From JBHIET01 sp046760785 (lineage in GTDB: Bacteria > Chloroflexota > Anaerolineae > B4-G1), in assembly GCA_046760785.1 (NCBI GenBank), contig JBHIET010000083.1:1-14424 (forward strand): a stretch of 14,424 nt of DNA, read 5' to 3'. The position numbers and the translations under genes are program-made. The notes beneath the pieces were generated by a model. The model saw only the letters and a list, made by a program, of their open reading frames with translations, was not told where the DNA came from and searched no databases. Shown here one piece after another: positions 1 through 7,347 of the stretch (the stretch's first letter is position 1; the number at the start of each line of letters is the position of its first letter).

Positions 1-25
1 AGCGCGGGGTCTTCAGCCCCGCGCT
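1..25. repeat. REP-like hairpin at window edge
   Basis: A perfect 9-bp stem (AGCGCGGGG at 1-9, CCCCGCGCT at 17-25) encloses a 7-base loop, TCTTCAG, and is followed by GGCA. Stem length, loop length, the AGC...GCT ends and the trailing GGCA all recur in the hairpin at 13085-13113, so the two may belong to one dispersed family. It lies at the 5' edge of a broken ATPase frame. There is no T-run, so it is not a typical intrinsic terminator. The element may extend left of the window. Confidence 0.6.
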
Positions 26-263
26 GGCACCGGACAAATTGGGAACGAACTTGCGAAAGGCTGTACTAAGAGACGACCCCGAGGCCGTCTTCCGCGAGGA
101 GTGGCTCCCTGCCGTGCTGAACGACCTGCCGGAGGGTTGCTCGCTGGTGTTACTCTTTGACGAGTTCGACGTGCTGGCCGATCCTGAGGGAGAACAGGCG
201 ACGGTCGCTTTCTTCCCCTACCTGCGCGGCCTGCTCGCTAGTGACCCTATTAGAGGGGGATGA
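3..263 (+). pseudogene. AAA/STAND-type ATPase remnant, truncated at both ends
   Basis: The reading frame is open from the window edge to TGA at 261-263. It encodes a Walker B-like strand (LVLLFDEFDVL) preceded by a helical stretch (DPEAVFREEWLPAVL) and followed by a helix, YLRGLLASDP. The Walker A motif that should precede it is absent: the frame runs upstream into the hairpin at 1-25. After ASDP the frame stops within four residues, where this kind of ATPase domain normally continues with another beta strand and sensor residues. I read it as an internal fragment of a P-loop ATPase of the AAA-like or STAND type, left by deletion or repeat insertion. TTG at 39-41 could serve as a start, but no ribosome binding site is visible. 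The exact family cannot be fixed from some 70 residues. An assembly or window-edge effect could explain the missing 5' part but not the missing 3' part. Confidence 0.5.
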
Positions 264-329
264 GCACTGCGCTCGGCGCTGTGGCAGGGCAAAGAAGTCA
301 AGGTTTGCTGCGTGAAGAAGTGTAACGAG

Positions 330-995
330 TCACTCCTCCGCCGGCAAGCTCACCAGCCCGTGGCTCACGGCATAGGCGGCCGCCTGGGCCCGGTTCCTGA
401 CCCCCAGCTTGGCGAGGATGCTGCGCAGGTGGTTCTTCACCGTGTTGCGGGTGATGCCCAGTTCCTCCGCGATCTCCTGGTTGGAATAACCTCTCACGAT
501 CAGCGGCAGGATATCACACTCGCGCGCCGAAAGTGCAGCCGTGGCCGCTGGCTGCACGGCCGGCTGGCTTCGCTGCGCCAGTTGGCGGAACAGTTTGGCC
601 GTCATCATGCGCGATAGCGGCGCCTCCCCCGCCATCAAACCCCGCAACTGCTGGAACAGCGTCTCCGGCCGGAGGTCCTTGAGCAAATACCCGTCCGCCC
701 CGTGACGCACAGCGGTCACCAGGTCTTGCTCGTCGTCGGAGACGGTCAGCATCACCACCCGCACCTCCGGCACCTGGGCTTTGATGCGGCGGGTGGCCTC
801 CAACCCGTCGCAATTGGGCATGCGGATGTCCATCAGCACCAAATCCGGGTGCAGCAGCCGCGTCTGCTCGACCGCCTCCAGCCCGTCCGCTGCCTCACCC
901 ACCACCTCAAAATCAGGTTGGGCATCGAGCAACTGGGCCAGCCCTTTGCGGAACAACAGATGATCGTCCACCAGTAAGATACGCAGCAATGCCAT
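330..995 (-). CDS. NarL/LuxR-type response regulator
   Basis: A 221-residue DNA-binding response regulator. The receiver domain (about 1-120) has the acidic pair D10-D11, the phosphoacceptor D56 in VLMDIRMP, T84 and K106 (GYLLKD). After a proline/alanine-rich linker (about 138-152), the C-terminal LuxR-type helix-turn-helix (about 154-212) carries LSARECDILPLI, SNQEIAEELGI and TRNTVKNHLRSILAKLGV. Phosphorylation at D56 by a histidine kinase would be expected to promote dimerisation and DNA binding. It is a single gene with no kinase next to it; the kinase at 7901 already has a partner fused in its operon, so this regulator's partner is unknown. It diverges from the cvpA-mutS2 operon. The ATG at 993-995 sits only about 8 bases past a TATAAT box, so translation may start on a nearly leaderless message. 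Function class is certain; targets cannot be inferred. Confidence 0.93.
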   Translation of the reverse strand: MALLRILLVDDHLLFRKGLAQLLDAQPDFEVVGEAADGLEAVEQTRLLHPDLVLMDIRMPNCDGLEATRRIKAQVPEVRVVMLTVSDDEQDLVTAVRHGADGYLLKDLRPETLFQQLRGLMAGEAPLSRMMTAKLFRQLAQRSQPAVQPAATAALSARECDILPLIVRGYSNQEIAEELGITRNTVKNHLRSILAKLGVRNRAQAAAYAVSHGLVSLPAEE

Positions 996-1003
996 TGCGC
1001 CCC

Positions 1004-1032
1004 ATTATACACACGATGACCACTTGACACAA
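1004..1032 (-). promoter_or_regulatory. Sigma70-type promoter of the response regulator at 330-995
   Basis: On the minus strand, TATAAT (1004-1009) is preceded by a 17-base spacer and TTGTGT (1027-1032). The expected transcription start is near 995-998, at or just before the ATG at 995, which predicts a leaderless or near-leaderless mRNA. Only a weak GGGG stretch lies between the box and the ATG. The layout TTGTGy-17-TATAATGG is matched by the kinase promoter at 7686-7714. Confidence 0.6.
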
Positions 1033-1062
1033 TGCACCACCTGTGGCAAGATGGGACTTGGC

Positions 1063-1091
1063 TTGCGACCTGCCTTCCCGTGTGGTATAGT
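1063..1091 (+). promoter_or_regulatory. Sigma70-type promoter of the cvpA-mutS2 operon
   Basis: TTGCGA (1063-1068) and TATAGT (1086-1091) are 17 bases apart. Transcription would start near 1098 and give a leader of about 95 bases before the GTG at 1193. It fires away from the promoter at 1004-1032; the two -35 boxes are about 30 bases apart, so one regulator bound here could affect both operons. Confidence 0.55.
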
Positions 1092-1125
1092 ACATCAAAC
1101 GCACTTTTCGATCAAGGGAATGTTC

Positions 1126-1157
1126 GGCGGCGCTGGGTTGCAGGTGCGCCGCCAGCG
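1126..1157 (+). other. Leader RNA with two mutually exclusive stems
   Basis: GGCGGCGC (1126-1133) can pair perfectly with GCGCCGCC (1146-1153). CGCTGG (1131-1136) can instead pair with CCAGCG (1152-1157). The arms overlap, so only one stem can form. This lies in the predicted leader of the cvpA-mutS2 mRNA, about 25 bases upstream of its ribosome binding site. No terminator T-run follows. A regulatory role is only a possibility. Confidence 0.3.
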
Positions 1158-1182
1158 GCATCCCAACCAGATGCAGCGTAGT

Positions 1183-1190
1183 GGAGGGGA
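1183..1190 (+). promoter_or_regulatory. Ribosome binding site deciding the cvpA-like start
   Basis: GGAGGGGA at 1183-1190 is an almost ideal Shine-Dalgarno sequence. It leaves 5 bases between GGAGG and the GTG at 1193. The longer reading from GTG at 1181 would put this sequence inside the gene and leave that start without a site, so 1193 is preferred. Confidence 0.7.
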
Positions 1191-1192
1191 TC

Positions 1193-1879
1193 GTGACCTT
1201 AATAGAAAAAACAAGAAAACGAGGGCCGTCGGCCAAAGAGGTAGTTCCGCCTCTGTTACTTGGCGCCTTGGGCAGCATTGGGGTTGTAGCGCTCTACTTC
1301 CTCGTTCCCGGCTTCCAGCCCATTGACCTGGTGCTGTTGCTCGTCGCGGTGGGCTTCGTCGCTGTAGGCTACACACGGTGCGTTGTCCATGGTGTCATAA
1401 CCGTCGCTATACTATACTTCGCCACCGCCGTAGCAGCGGCTCTCTATCGCCCGCTCGCCCCCTACGCCGATGCCGTCCGGTGGTTCGTGACGCTCCCGCT
1501 CACCCATGACTTCGGCGGTTCCATGGACAGACATGTTGATCGCGACAGTTATGCTTTCTCCTTCGGCCTGGTGACAGTGATCCTCTGGATTGTATTGGAG
1601 GTTATCTTCTGGGTCTCCTTCAGGGACACGCACCTGCCCGGGCTGGGTGTCCTGGATAACCTGGGCGGCCTGATCATCCACCTGGTCATCGGCGCTCTGG
1701 TCGCCAGTCTCCTGTTCAACACGATTGGCTACGGCCGGCTGCGGCGCTTGCACGACGAGGCCCTGCTCCGCACGAGACTCAACCAGGTGCTTTACGTGCA
1801 CTTCCAAATCGCCCAGTCGTTCTGGTTCCCCGAGAGGCCACCGCCGATCTACGTCTACGACTTGGACGTGCCACGGTGA
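1193..1879 (+). CDS. CvpA-like integral membrane protein
   Basis: A 228-residue membrane protein read from GTG 1193. Hydrophobic segments lie at about 17-38, 43-60, 64-85, 120-143 and 157-177. The segment IDLVLLLVAVGFVAVGYTR followed by a third helix and an alanine-rich stretch resembles the CvpA start (acidic residue, helix, G-Y-x-R). The later VLDNLGGLIIHLVIGALVAS resembles the CvpA region with repeated glycines. The first helix is extra relative to the usual four-helix CvpA. The last ~50 residues are cytosolic or peripheral, rich in arginine then proline. CvpA proteins sit next to mutS2 in many bacteria, which supports the call. The stop codon overlaps the GTG of mutS2 (GTGA, 1876-1879), indicating translational coupling. 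Its molecular role is unknown; family members are linked to colicin V production and envelope functions. A generic membrane protein of unknown family is the alternative. Confidence 0.65.
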   Translation: MTLIEKTRKRGPSAKEVVPPLLLGALGSIGVVALYFLVPGFQPIDLVLLLVAVGFVAVGYTRCVVHGVITVAILYFATAVAAALYRPLAPYADAVRWFVTLPLTHDFGGSMDRHVDRDSYAFSFGLVTVILWIVLEVIFWVSFRDTHLPGLGVLDNLGGLIIHLVIGALVASLLFNTIGYGRLRRLHDEALLRTRLNQVLYVHFQIAQSFWFPERPPPIYVYDLDVPR

Positions 1880-4329
1880 ACGCTAAACACCTGATCACGC
1901 TGGAGTTCCCCAAAGTCCTGGCTCGTCTGGCGACCTACGCCAGTTTCTCCGCCGGGGAGGAGCTGGCCCGCGCGCTCACGCCAGCGACCAGCCTGCAAGA
2001 CGTCCGCCGGCGGCTGGAGACGACGAGCGAGGCCCGCGCGCTGCTGGATGCCAAGCCCGATACCACCCTGGGTGGCGCCCACGATGTCCGCCCCCTGGCG
2101 GAGGCCGCCCAACGAGGAGCGGTGTTGCCACCGCCGGAACTGCTCGACGTGCGCGATACCCTCGTCGCCGCCCGCAACCTCCACCGCACTCTGACCCGGC
2201 TGGAGAGCCAGTTCCACCACCTCGCGCGCCTGGCTGGCCGCATCCAACTCTGCCCGGAGATCATAGAACAGATCAACCGCTGCCTGGATGAGCGCGGGAA
2301 CGTGCGCGACGACGCTTCCCCCGAACTGGCCCACATCCGCCGCGAGGCACGCATCGCCCACGACCACATACAGGACAAACTCCAGAACATCATCCACTCG
2401 CCTCACAACGTCACCTTCCTGCAGGAGCCACTCATCACGCAACGGGAGGGCCGCTACGTCATCCCCCTCAAAGCTGACTTCAAGGGTCGCATCCGGGGCA
2501 TCGTCCACGACGTATCTGCGTCTGGCGCGACCATTTTCATCGAGCCTCTGTCCGTCGTCGAACTGAACAACGCCTGGCGCGAACTTCAACTTGAAGAGCA
2601 ACAAGAAGTAAACCGTATCCTTGCCTCTCTCTCCAGCCTCGTCGCCGCACGCGCAGCCGAGATCGAGCAGACCGTGGAGGCGCTGGCCGAACTGGACCTG
2701 GCCTTCGCCAAAGCGAAATACGCCGACGCCATCAACGGTTTCGCTCCTGAACTCATCCCTTTCTCCGACCACTCGACCACCCGACCGTCCGACCACCCGA
2801 CCATCCGTCTCATCGGCGCTCGCCACCCCCTGCTCGACCCGGAGACGGTCGTGCCTATTGACGTCGTGTTGGACGAAGAGACTTCGGCAAGCCCTCGGCC
2901 CGAAGGCTCAGTCGAGCCGACCCACGTGCTGGTCATCACCGGCCCCAACACCGGCGGCAAGACCGTCAGCCTGAAGACCGTGGGCTTGCTGACGCTGATG
3001 GCTCAGGCAGGGTTGCACCTCCCGGTCGAGCCAGGCTCGGCCCTTTCTCCTTTCGAGGCAGTATACGCCGACATCGGCGATGAACAGTCCATCGAGCAGA
3101 ACCTCTCCACCTTCTCCTCCCACTTGACTAACATCATCTCGTTCCTCGACCGGGCCGACACTCACAGCCTGGTGCTGCTGGACGAACTGGGCGCAGGCAC
3201 CGACCCGGCCGAGGGGTCGGCGCTGGCCCGTGCTCTGTTGGATCACTTCCGCCGCCGTGGAGCGACGACCTTCGTCGCCACCCACTATCCCCAACTCAAG
3301 TCCTACGCCCAACTCACCCCCGGCGTGCGCAACGCTTGCGTCGAGTTCGACCCGGAGACGCTCAGCCCGACCTACAAACTGACCATTGGGTTGCCGGGTC
3401 GCTCCAACGCCTTCGCCATCGCCCAGCGGCTGGGCCTGCCGCGCGGTGTCGTCGAGGCTGCAGGCCAGATGGTCTCGCCCGACGATCTGCGCACCGAGGA
3501 CATGCTGGCCGACATCCACCGGCTGCGCATCCAGGCGGCCCAGGCGCGTGATGAGGCGAGCGTCGCCCGCGCCGAAGCCGAAAGACTGACGCGCGACCTG
3601 CGCGAGCGGTTGGAAGCGATTGAGCAAGAACGCCAGGAGATCCTGGAGCAAGCGCGAGAAGAAGCAGCGGCGGAACTGGAAACGTTGCGGGCCGAGGTGC
3701 GCGGTCTGCGACGCCGCCTGCAGGCCGCCGCCCTTCGAACCTTCGGCTCCGCTCAGGACAGGCAGGCTCAGGACATCACCCCGCTGGAGGCCGTAGCCGC
3801 GGTCGAGGAGGCCATTGAAGAACTGGAACCCGCCGTCCCCGAGCCAGAACCGCTGGAGATGCCAAGCCTGCCCGGAATAGATCAGCGCCCCATCCGGCCT
3901 GGCGACACCGTCTGGGTGCGCCCGCTGAATTCGGAGGGGCAGGTCCTCGAGATAGATGGAGAAGAAGCTGAGGTACAGGTGGGGCCAGCCCGTACCTGCG
4001 TGAGCCTGAGGGCACTGGAACTGCGCACCACGTCGTCGCCCGAGCCGGAGGGGTCTGCCATCCGTGTCACCGCTGCACCCTCTCCTGGTGAGCGCATCGA
4101 GCTACGGGGCTGCACCGTCGAGGAAGCACTACGGCGTCTGGATCGCCACCTAGACGCGGCATTCAGGGCCAGACTGCCGTGGGTGCGCATCATTCACGGC
4201 AAAGGCACCGGCGCGTTGCGGCGGGCAGTGCGCGACTTCCTGGCTGACCACCCCCTCGTCAGCACCTACGAGGCCGGTAGCGACAAAGAAGGCGGCGAGG
4301 GTGTCACTATCGCTAAACTGGTGTTGTAA
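1876..4329 (+). CDS. mutS2: MutS2 ATPase/endonuclease
   Basis: An 817-residue MutS2. Order: N-terminal core and helical lever region (about 1-330), ATPase with Walker A GPNTGGKT at 356-363, the conserved TFSSHLTNI segment, Walker B LVLLDELGAGTDP with D436-E437, and ATHYPQLKSYA. A charged coiled coil follows at about 549-622, then a proline/glutamate-rich linker, and a C-terminal Smr nuclease domain with IELRG at 741-745 and HGKGTGALR at 774-782. MutS2 dimers are known to act on branched DNA (suppressing recombination) and, in some bacteria, on collided ribosomes; it lacks the mismatch-recognition domain of MutS. The usual LDLRG motif has Glu in place of Asp. Three unusual inserts interrupt otherwise typical sequence: an octamer tandem repeat (about 297-311), a palindrome-derived stretch (about 336-348) and a repeat-derived stretch in the linker (about 622-634). 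The start is GTG 1876, overlapping the upstream stop codon. Confidence 0.96.
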   Translation: MNAKHLITLEFPKVLARLATYASFSAGEELARALTPATSLQDVRRRLETTSEARALLDAKPDTTLGGAHDVRPLAEAAQRGAVLPPPELLDVRDTLVAARNLHRTLTRLESQFHHLARLAGRIQLCPEIIEQINRCLDERGNVRDDASPELAHIRREARIAHDHIQDKLQNIIHSPHNVTFLQEPLITQREGRYVIPLKADFKGRIRGIVHDVSASGATIFIEPLSVVELNNAWRELQLEEQQEVNRILASLSSLVAARAAEIEQTVEALAELDLAFAKAKYADAINGFAPELIPFSDHSTTRPSDHPTIRLIGARHPLLDPETVVPIDVVLDEETSASPRPEGSVEPTHVLVITGPNTGGKTVSLKTVGLLTLMAQAGLHLPVEPGSALSPFEAVYADIGDEQSIEQNLSTFSSHLTNIISFLDRADTHSLVLLDELGAGTDPAEGSALARALLDHFRRRGATTFVATHYPQLKSYAQLTPGVRNACVEFDPETLSPTYKLTIGLPGRSNAFAIAQRLGLPRGVVEAAGQMVSPDDLRTEDMLADIHRLRIQAAQARDEASVARAEAERLTRDLRERLEAIEQERQEILEQAREEAAAELETLRAEVRGLRRRLQAAALRTFGSAQDRQAQDITPLEAVAAVEEAIEELEPAVPEPEPLEMPSLPGIDQRPIRPGDTVWVRPLNSEGQVLEIDGEEAEVQVGPARTCVSLRALELRTTSSPEPEGSAIRVTAAPSPGERIELRGCTVEEALRRLDRHLDAAFRARLPWVRIIHGKGTGALRRAVRDFLADHPLVSTYEAGSDKEGGEGVTIAKLVL
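2766..2805 (+). repeat. Octamer tandem repeat inside mutS2
   Basis: Five head-to-tail 8-base units: CGACCACT, CGACCACC, CGACCGTC, CGACCACC, CGACCATC. They encode the low-complexity stretch DHSTTRPSDHPTIR just before the conserved IGARHPLLD of MutS2. An 8-base unit changes frame on each copy, so gain or loss of single units would break the gene; three units would restore frame. Confidence 0.75.
2881..2919 (+). repeat. Palindrome-rich insert inside mutS2 before Walker A
   Basis: The stretch contains GGCTC-AGTC-GAGCC and CCGAAGG-CTCAG, and encodes TSASPRPEGSVEP between the strand ending VLDEE and the strand HVLVITG that leads to Walker A. It resembles an in-frame copy of a short palindromic dispersed repeat. 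The similarity to the other repeats in the window is partial. Confidence 0.4.
3740..3775 (+). repeat. Dispersed-repeat insert in the mutS2 linker
   Basis: CCTTCGGCT (3740-3748) followed by CTCAG (3752-3756) matches CCTTCGGCT-A-CTCAG at 7451-7465 in the intergenic palindrome. GCTCAGGACA occurs twice (3751-3760 and 3766-3775). The segment encodes TFGSAQDRQAQDI, breaking the end of the coiled coil. The best reading is an in-frame insertion of the same repeat family that sits in the intergenic region. Confidence 0.5.
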
Positions 4330-4382
4330 CTGGATGCCGGATGTGATCATCGAGCATCTTTCAAGATGAGGAAAGGAGTCCC

Positions 4383-7283
4383 ATGCCCGAGGAACCTCAA
4401 CTCCCGTGGCGCGGTGCCCTGGACATCGCAGTAGAGGCAGTTTCGGCGGAGCAATTCTGCGGTAACCTCTCCTGGTTGCGCGAGGAGTGTGGAGACGACC
4501 CTGATGAGGTCGGCATGGCTTACGCCTATCTATTGGCAAACTGGTTCGTCGAAAGCTCTAGCCTTTTTGCGACCCTCCGGTTGCCACCAGAAGAGGTTCC
4601 GGCCGCGCTGGGCGAGATCCGCGAGACATTGGCCCACCTGGACTTCGACGAGGGACAGAGACGTCTCAAACGGCACGAGCGCCGCTACTACGACCGCTTT
4701 GCCCAGATAGCCGCGCCGCTTTTCACGGAACTGGGTGAGGCGATGGAGGCCCTGTTCAACTGCTACGTCGCCGGCGATTACGACCCCGACGCCAATCCCG
4801 ACGAACTCATCGCCGAGGCCCTGGAAACCGCCGAGGATGACCTGGAGCGCGCACACCACCTGATCGCCCAGGCTGGCGCCATCGCGCTCCACAGTCACCC
4901 TCTGTGGTGGCGTTGGCAGATAGAGGCTGATGGCCCTGCCAGACCCTGGCTGGTCACCATGGCCAACCTGGTCGAGGATTACACCGGCGGTGGCAAGATG
5001 GTTCTTGGTTCCCTTGAGCAGGCCCGCGCAGATGCAGAAACATCTCTGCGAGAGGTGGAAGAGAGGCCAGAGTCCCCTGCCGCTGAACCGTCGCCGGTGG
5101 ACGAGCTGATCGAGGAACTGATCGAGCAGGGTGAGGAGCCCTTCACGCAGGAGCAACTGGAGCTCTGCCAGGCCCACCGCGAGGAGGCCATCCCGGCGCT
5201 GATAGACCTGGTGGAAGATGAGGAACTACAGATGGAGGACTCGCCCGGTGAGGGGTATGCCCCCATCCACGCCGTCCAGTTGCTGGGGGAACTGCAAGCG
5301 GTGGAGGCCATCCCGGCGCTGATTGACATCGTGGCCGACGTTGATATGGAAGCTATCATTTCCGACACCGCTCTCTACGCTCTGAAACAGATCGGGCAGC
5401 CCGCGCTGAAGCCGGTGCTGACCTTCATGCGCTATTCGTGGAACGTGGAGGTCAAGGTAAAACTGGCCGAATTGTTCAGCGCGGTCGGCCAGGGAGATGA
5501 GCAGGCCTACCAGGCGCTGGTCGCAGTGTGGGAGGAGGCGACCTGGGAAGAGGGAAAATGTTTGCTGGCCTATCCACTGGCCCAGACCGGTGGCGAGCAG
5601 GCCATCCCACTGCTCGAGGCTGCCCTGGAGGACCCCGATCTGGACAACGTGCTGGACTACAACGAGATAGCATGCGCTCTGGAGGAACTAGGCGTCGAAG
5701 CGCCCCCACCGCCCTCCGACCTGGAGACGCTTGACTTTGAACTTGACCTGGGCATAGGGGGATTTGCTCGCTCCATCCTGCTGGAGACCGGCGACCCAGA
5801 AAACCTGATGACCTTCGCCGACATGGCGCCGAAGGAGTGGCACTCTCGTCCAGACGGCCTGGCTCATGCCTATACCGTGGTCGAACGGCACAGACTAAAC
5901 AGCCTGATCGCCATGCAGGCCATCATCCTGCCGTCGGGGATATCCCTGCCCCTGACGGCCGACCTGCTCGAGGCAGTGGAAGCACTCACCTTTGATGCCA
6001 CGATCAAGGACTACCCTCGTTGGCTGCGCAAGACCTACAACCACCTGGCCGAGTGTGCTGGCCCTGATCTCCAACTCCACCTCGCCGGGGTGCTCCTATC
6101 TCTCCAACACTACCTCAGCGAAGATTACGACATCGCCGACGACCCGGACCAACTGCTGGCTGCTGCCCGCGAACTTCCCCCTGACGACGAGAAGCTGCGG
6201 CAATTGTTCGGACAGGCGGGGGCCCTCGTCCTCCATGGCCGCACCCTCTGGCCCCGCTGGCCCGACGAAGCCGACCGCCCGCTATCCGGTTGGCTGGAGG
6301 GATTGATCGAGTTCCGCCGCCCTCTGGAGCGCATCGGGCAGATCCCGCTGCGCCCTTCCCCGGAGACGGGGCCGGAGGAACTGTCTGCGACGCTGACGGA
6401 GGCGTTGGAAAGGGAAAGGGAGGAGCCGCCGCCGCCCGTAGCAAAACTCCTCGACCTGCTCATCGCCCAGAAAAATGATACCCTCCCGCCGGCGCAACGC
6501 CGCCGCTTTGCTCACCAGCGTGCCGCCGTCATCCCACACCTGATCCGCATCGTGGAAGACAGGCGCTACTGGTACGAGGATGGGCCAGGAGAGGGATGGG
6601 CTGCTATTCTGGCGATACGCCTGCTGGGCGAACTCAAAGCCACCCATGCTGCCGATGCCCTGGTAAGCGCCGTCGCCGATTCACGGCCTGGAGACATCAT
6701 CAACGATGCTGCTCTGTTCAGCCTGATGGTCATTGGTCGCCCTGCCCTCTCCGCCGTGCAAGCCTACTTCCGCTACGGGCGTGACATCGAGACCAAGACT
6801 TCCCTGGCCGAGGTGCTGGGCCACGTCGGCCGGCGGAGCAAGGACTCCTTCGACCTCCTGCGCCAGGTGTGGGAGGCCGCCGACTGGCGTCAGAACCGGC
6901 GTATGGTGGCCCTGGCCTTCGGCGACCTGCGCGACCGCCGTGCTATCCCTCTCCTCAAAGCTGCCCTGGACGATCGGAGCGCCGATGCATTGGATTCAGA
7001 CTACATTCACTGGGCTTTGCAGCAACTGGGGACTCCAGTCCCACCAGCGGAGAAGAAATCACCGCGTCTCAAGACCACCGCGCCGTACAACCCGCGCCTG
7101 ATTTACGACGAGTTAGACAACACCCAACGCTTGAGGTACACCACCTGGGGCGAACCGCTCTGTCCTGACTGCGGGCAGCCGCTAGTGTGGGACGAGAGCG
7201 GCGAGTGGACTCACTCTCCAGAGCCGCCGGTTCACCGTCCCGCCTCTCGCAGGAGGAAGCGCAAGAAGAAGCGTCGTCAATAG
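4383..7283 (+). CDS. Internally duplicated HEAT-like helical protein of unknown function
   Basis: A 966-residue soluble protein with no signal peptide or membrane segment; I do not recognise the family. It consists of two homologous units of about 448 residues (about 1-440 and 450-905). Matching landmarks include GDYDPDANPDELIAEA and EDYDIADDPDQLLAAA, IAQAGAIALHSHPLWWRW and FGQAGALVLHGRTLWPRW, PVDELIEELIEQ and PVAKLLDLLIAQ, and EDSPGEGYAPIHAVQLLGEL and EDGPGEGWAAILAIRLLGEL. The second part of each unit has HEAT/PBS-lyase-like repeats (AIPALIDIVAD, IGQPALKPVL, AIPLLEAAL). The tail holds CPDC (C927, C930), then H944 and H951, a possible zinc site, and ends in a lysine/arginine-rich run. A strong AAAGGAG lies 4 bases before the ATG. 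The gene starts 53 bases after mutS2 with no terminator between, so co-transcription is likely. HEAT repeats usually mediate protein or nucleic-acid contacts; the basic tail suggests nucleic acid, but this is speculative. Confidence 0.8.
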   Translation: MPEEPQLPWRGALDIAVEAVSAEQFCGNLSWLREECGDDPDEVGMAYAYLLANWFVESSSLFATLRLPPEEVPAALGEIRETLAHLDFDEGQRRLKRHERRYYDRFAQIAAPLFTELGEAMEALFNCYVAGDYDPDANPDELIAEALETAEDDLERAHHLIAQAGAIALHSHPLWWRWQIEADGPARPWLVTMANLVEDYTGGGKMVLGSLEQARADAETSLREVEERPESPAAEPSPVDELIEELIEQGEEPFTQEQLELCQAHREEAIPALIDLVEDEELQMEDSPGEGYAPIHAVQLLGELQAVEAIPALIDIVADVDMEAIISDTALYALKQIGQPALKPVLTFMRYSWNVEVKVKLAELFSAVGQGDEQAYQALVAVWEEATWEEGKCLLAYPLAQTGGEQAIPLLEAALEDPDLDNVLDYNEIACALEELGVEAPPPPSDLETLDFELDLGIGGFARSILLETGDPENLMTFADMAPKEWHSRPDGLAHAYTVVERHRLNSLIAMQAIILPSGISLPLTADLLEAVEALTFDATIKDYPRWLRKTYNHLAECAGPDLQLHLAGVLLSLQHYLSEDYDIADDPDQLLAAARELPPDDEKLRQLFGQAGALVLHGRTLWPRWPDEADRPLSGWLEGLIEFRRPLERIGQIPLRPSPETGPEELSATLTEALEREREEPPPPVAKLLDLLIAQKNDTLPPAQRRRFAHQRAAVIPHLIRIVEDRRYWYEDGPGEGWAAILAIRLLGELKATHAADALVSAVADSRPGDIINDAALFSLMVIGRPALSAVQAYFRYGRDIETKTSLAEVLGHVGRRSKDSFDLLRQVWEAADWRQNRRMVALAFGDLRDRRAIPLLKAALDDRSADALDSDYIHWALQQLGTPVPPAEKKSPRLKTTAPYNPRLIYDELDNTQRLRYTTWGEPLCPDCGQPLVWDESGEWTHSPEPPVHRPASRRRKRKKKRRQ

Positions 7284-7347
7284 GCAGGCTTCACCAAGAC
7301 GTGCCAGACGTATCTTCTCAGTAAAGTGGGGCAAAGTACATTTAGCG

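Noticed and set aside
1024..1029. A perfect TTGACA on the plus strand
   Set aside because: No acceptable -10 box lies 16-18 bases downstream; the pair at 1063-1091 is better.
1855..3651. Minus-strand frames of 323 and 247 codons
   Set aside because: Both are antisense to conserved MutS2 sequence, show no domain, and have no promoter or ribosome binding site.
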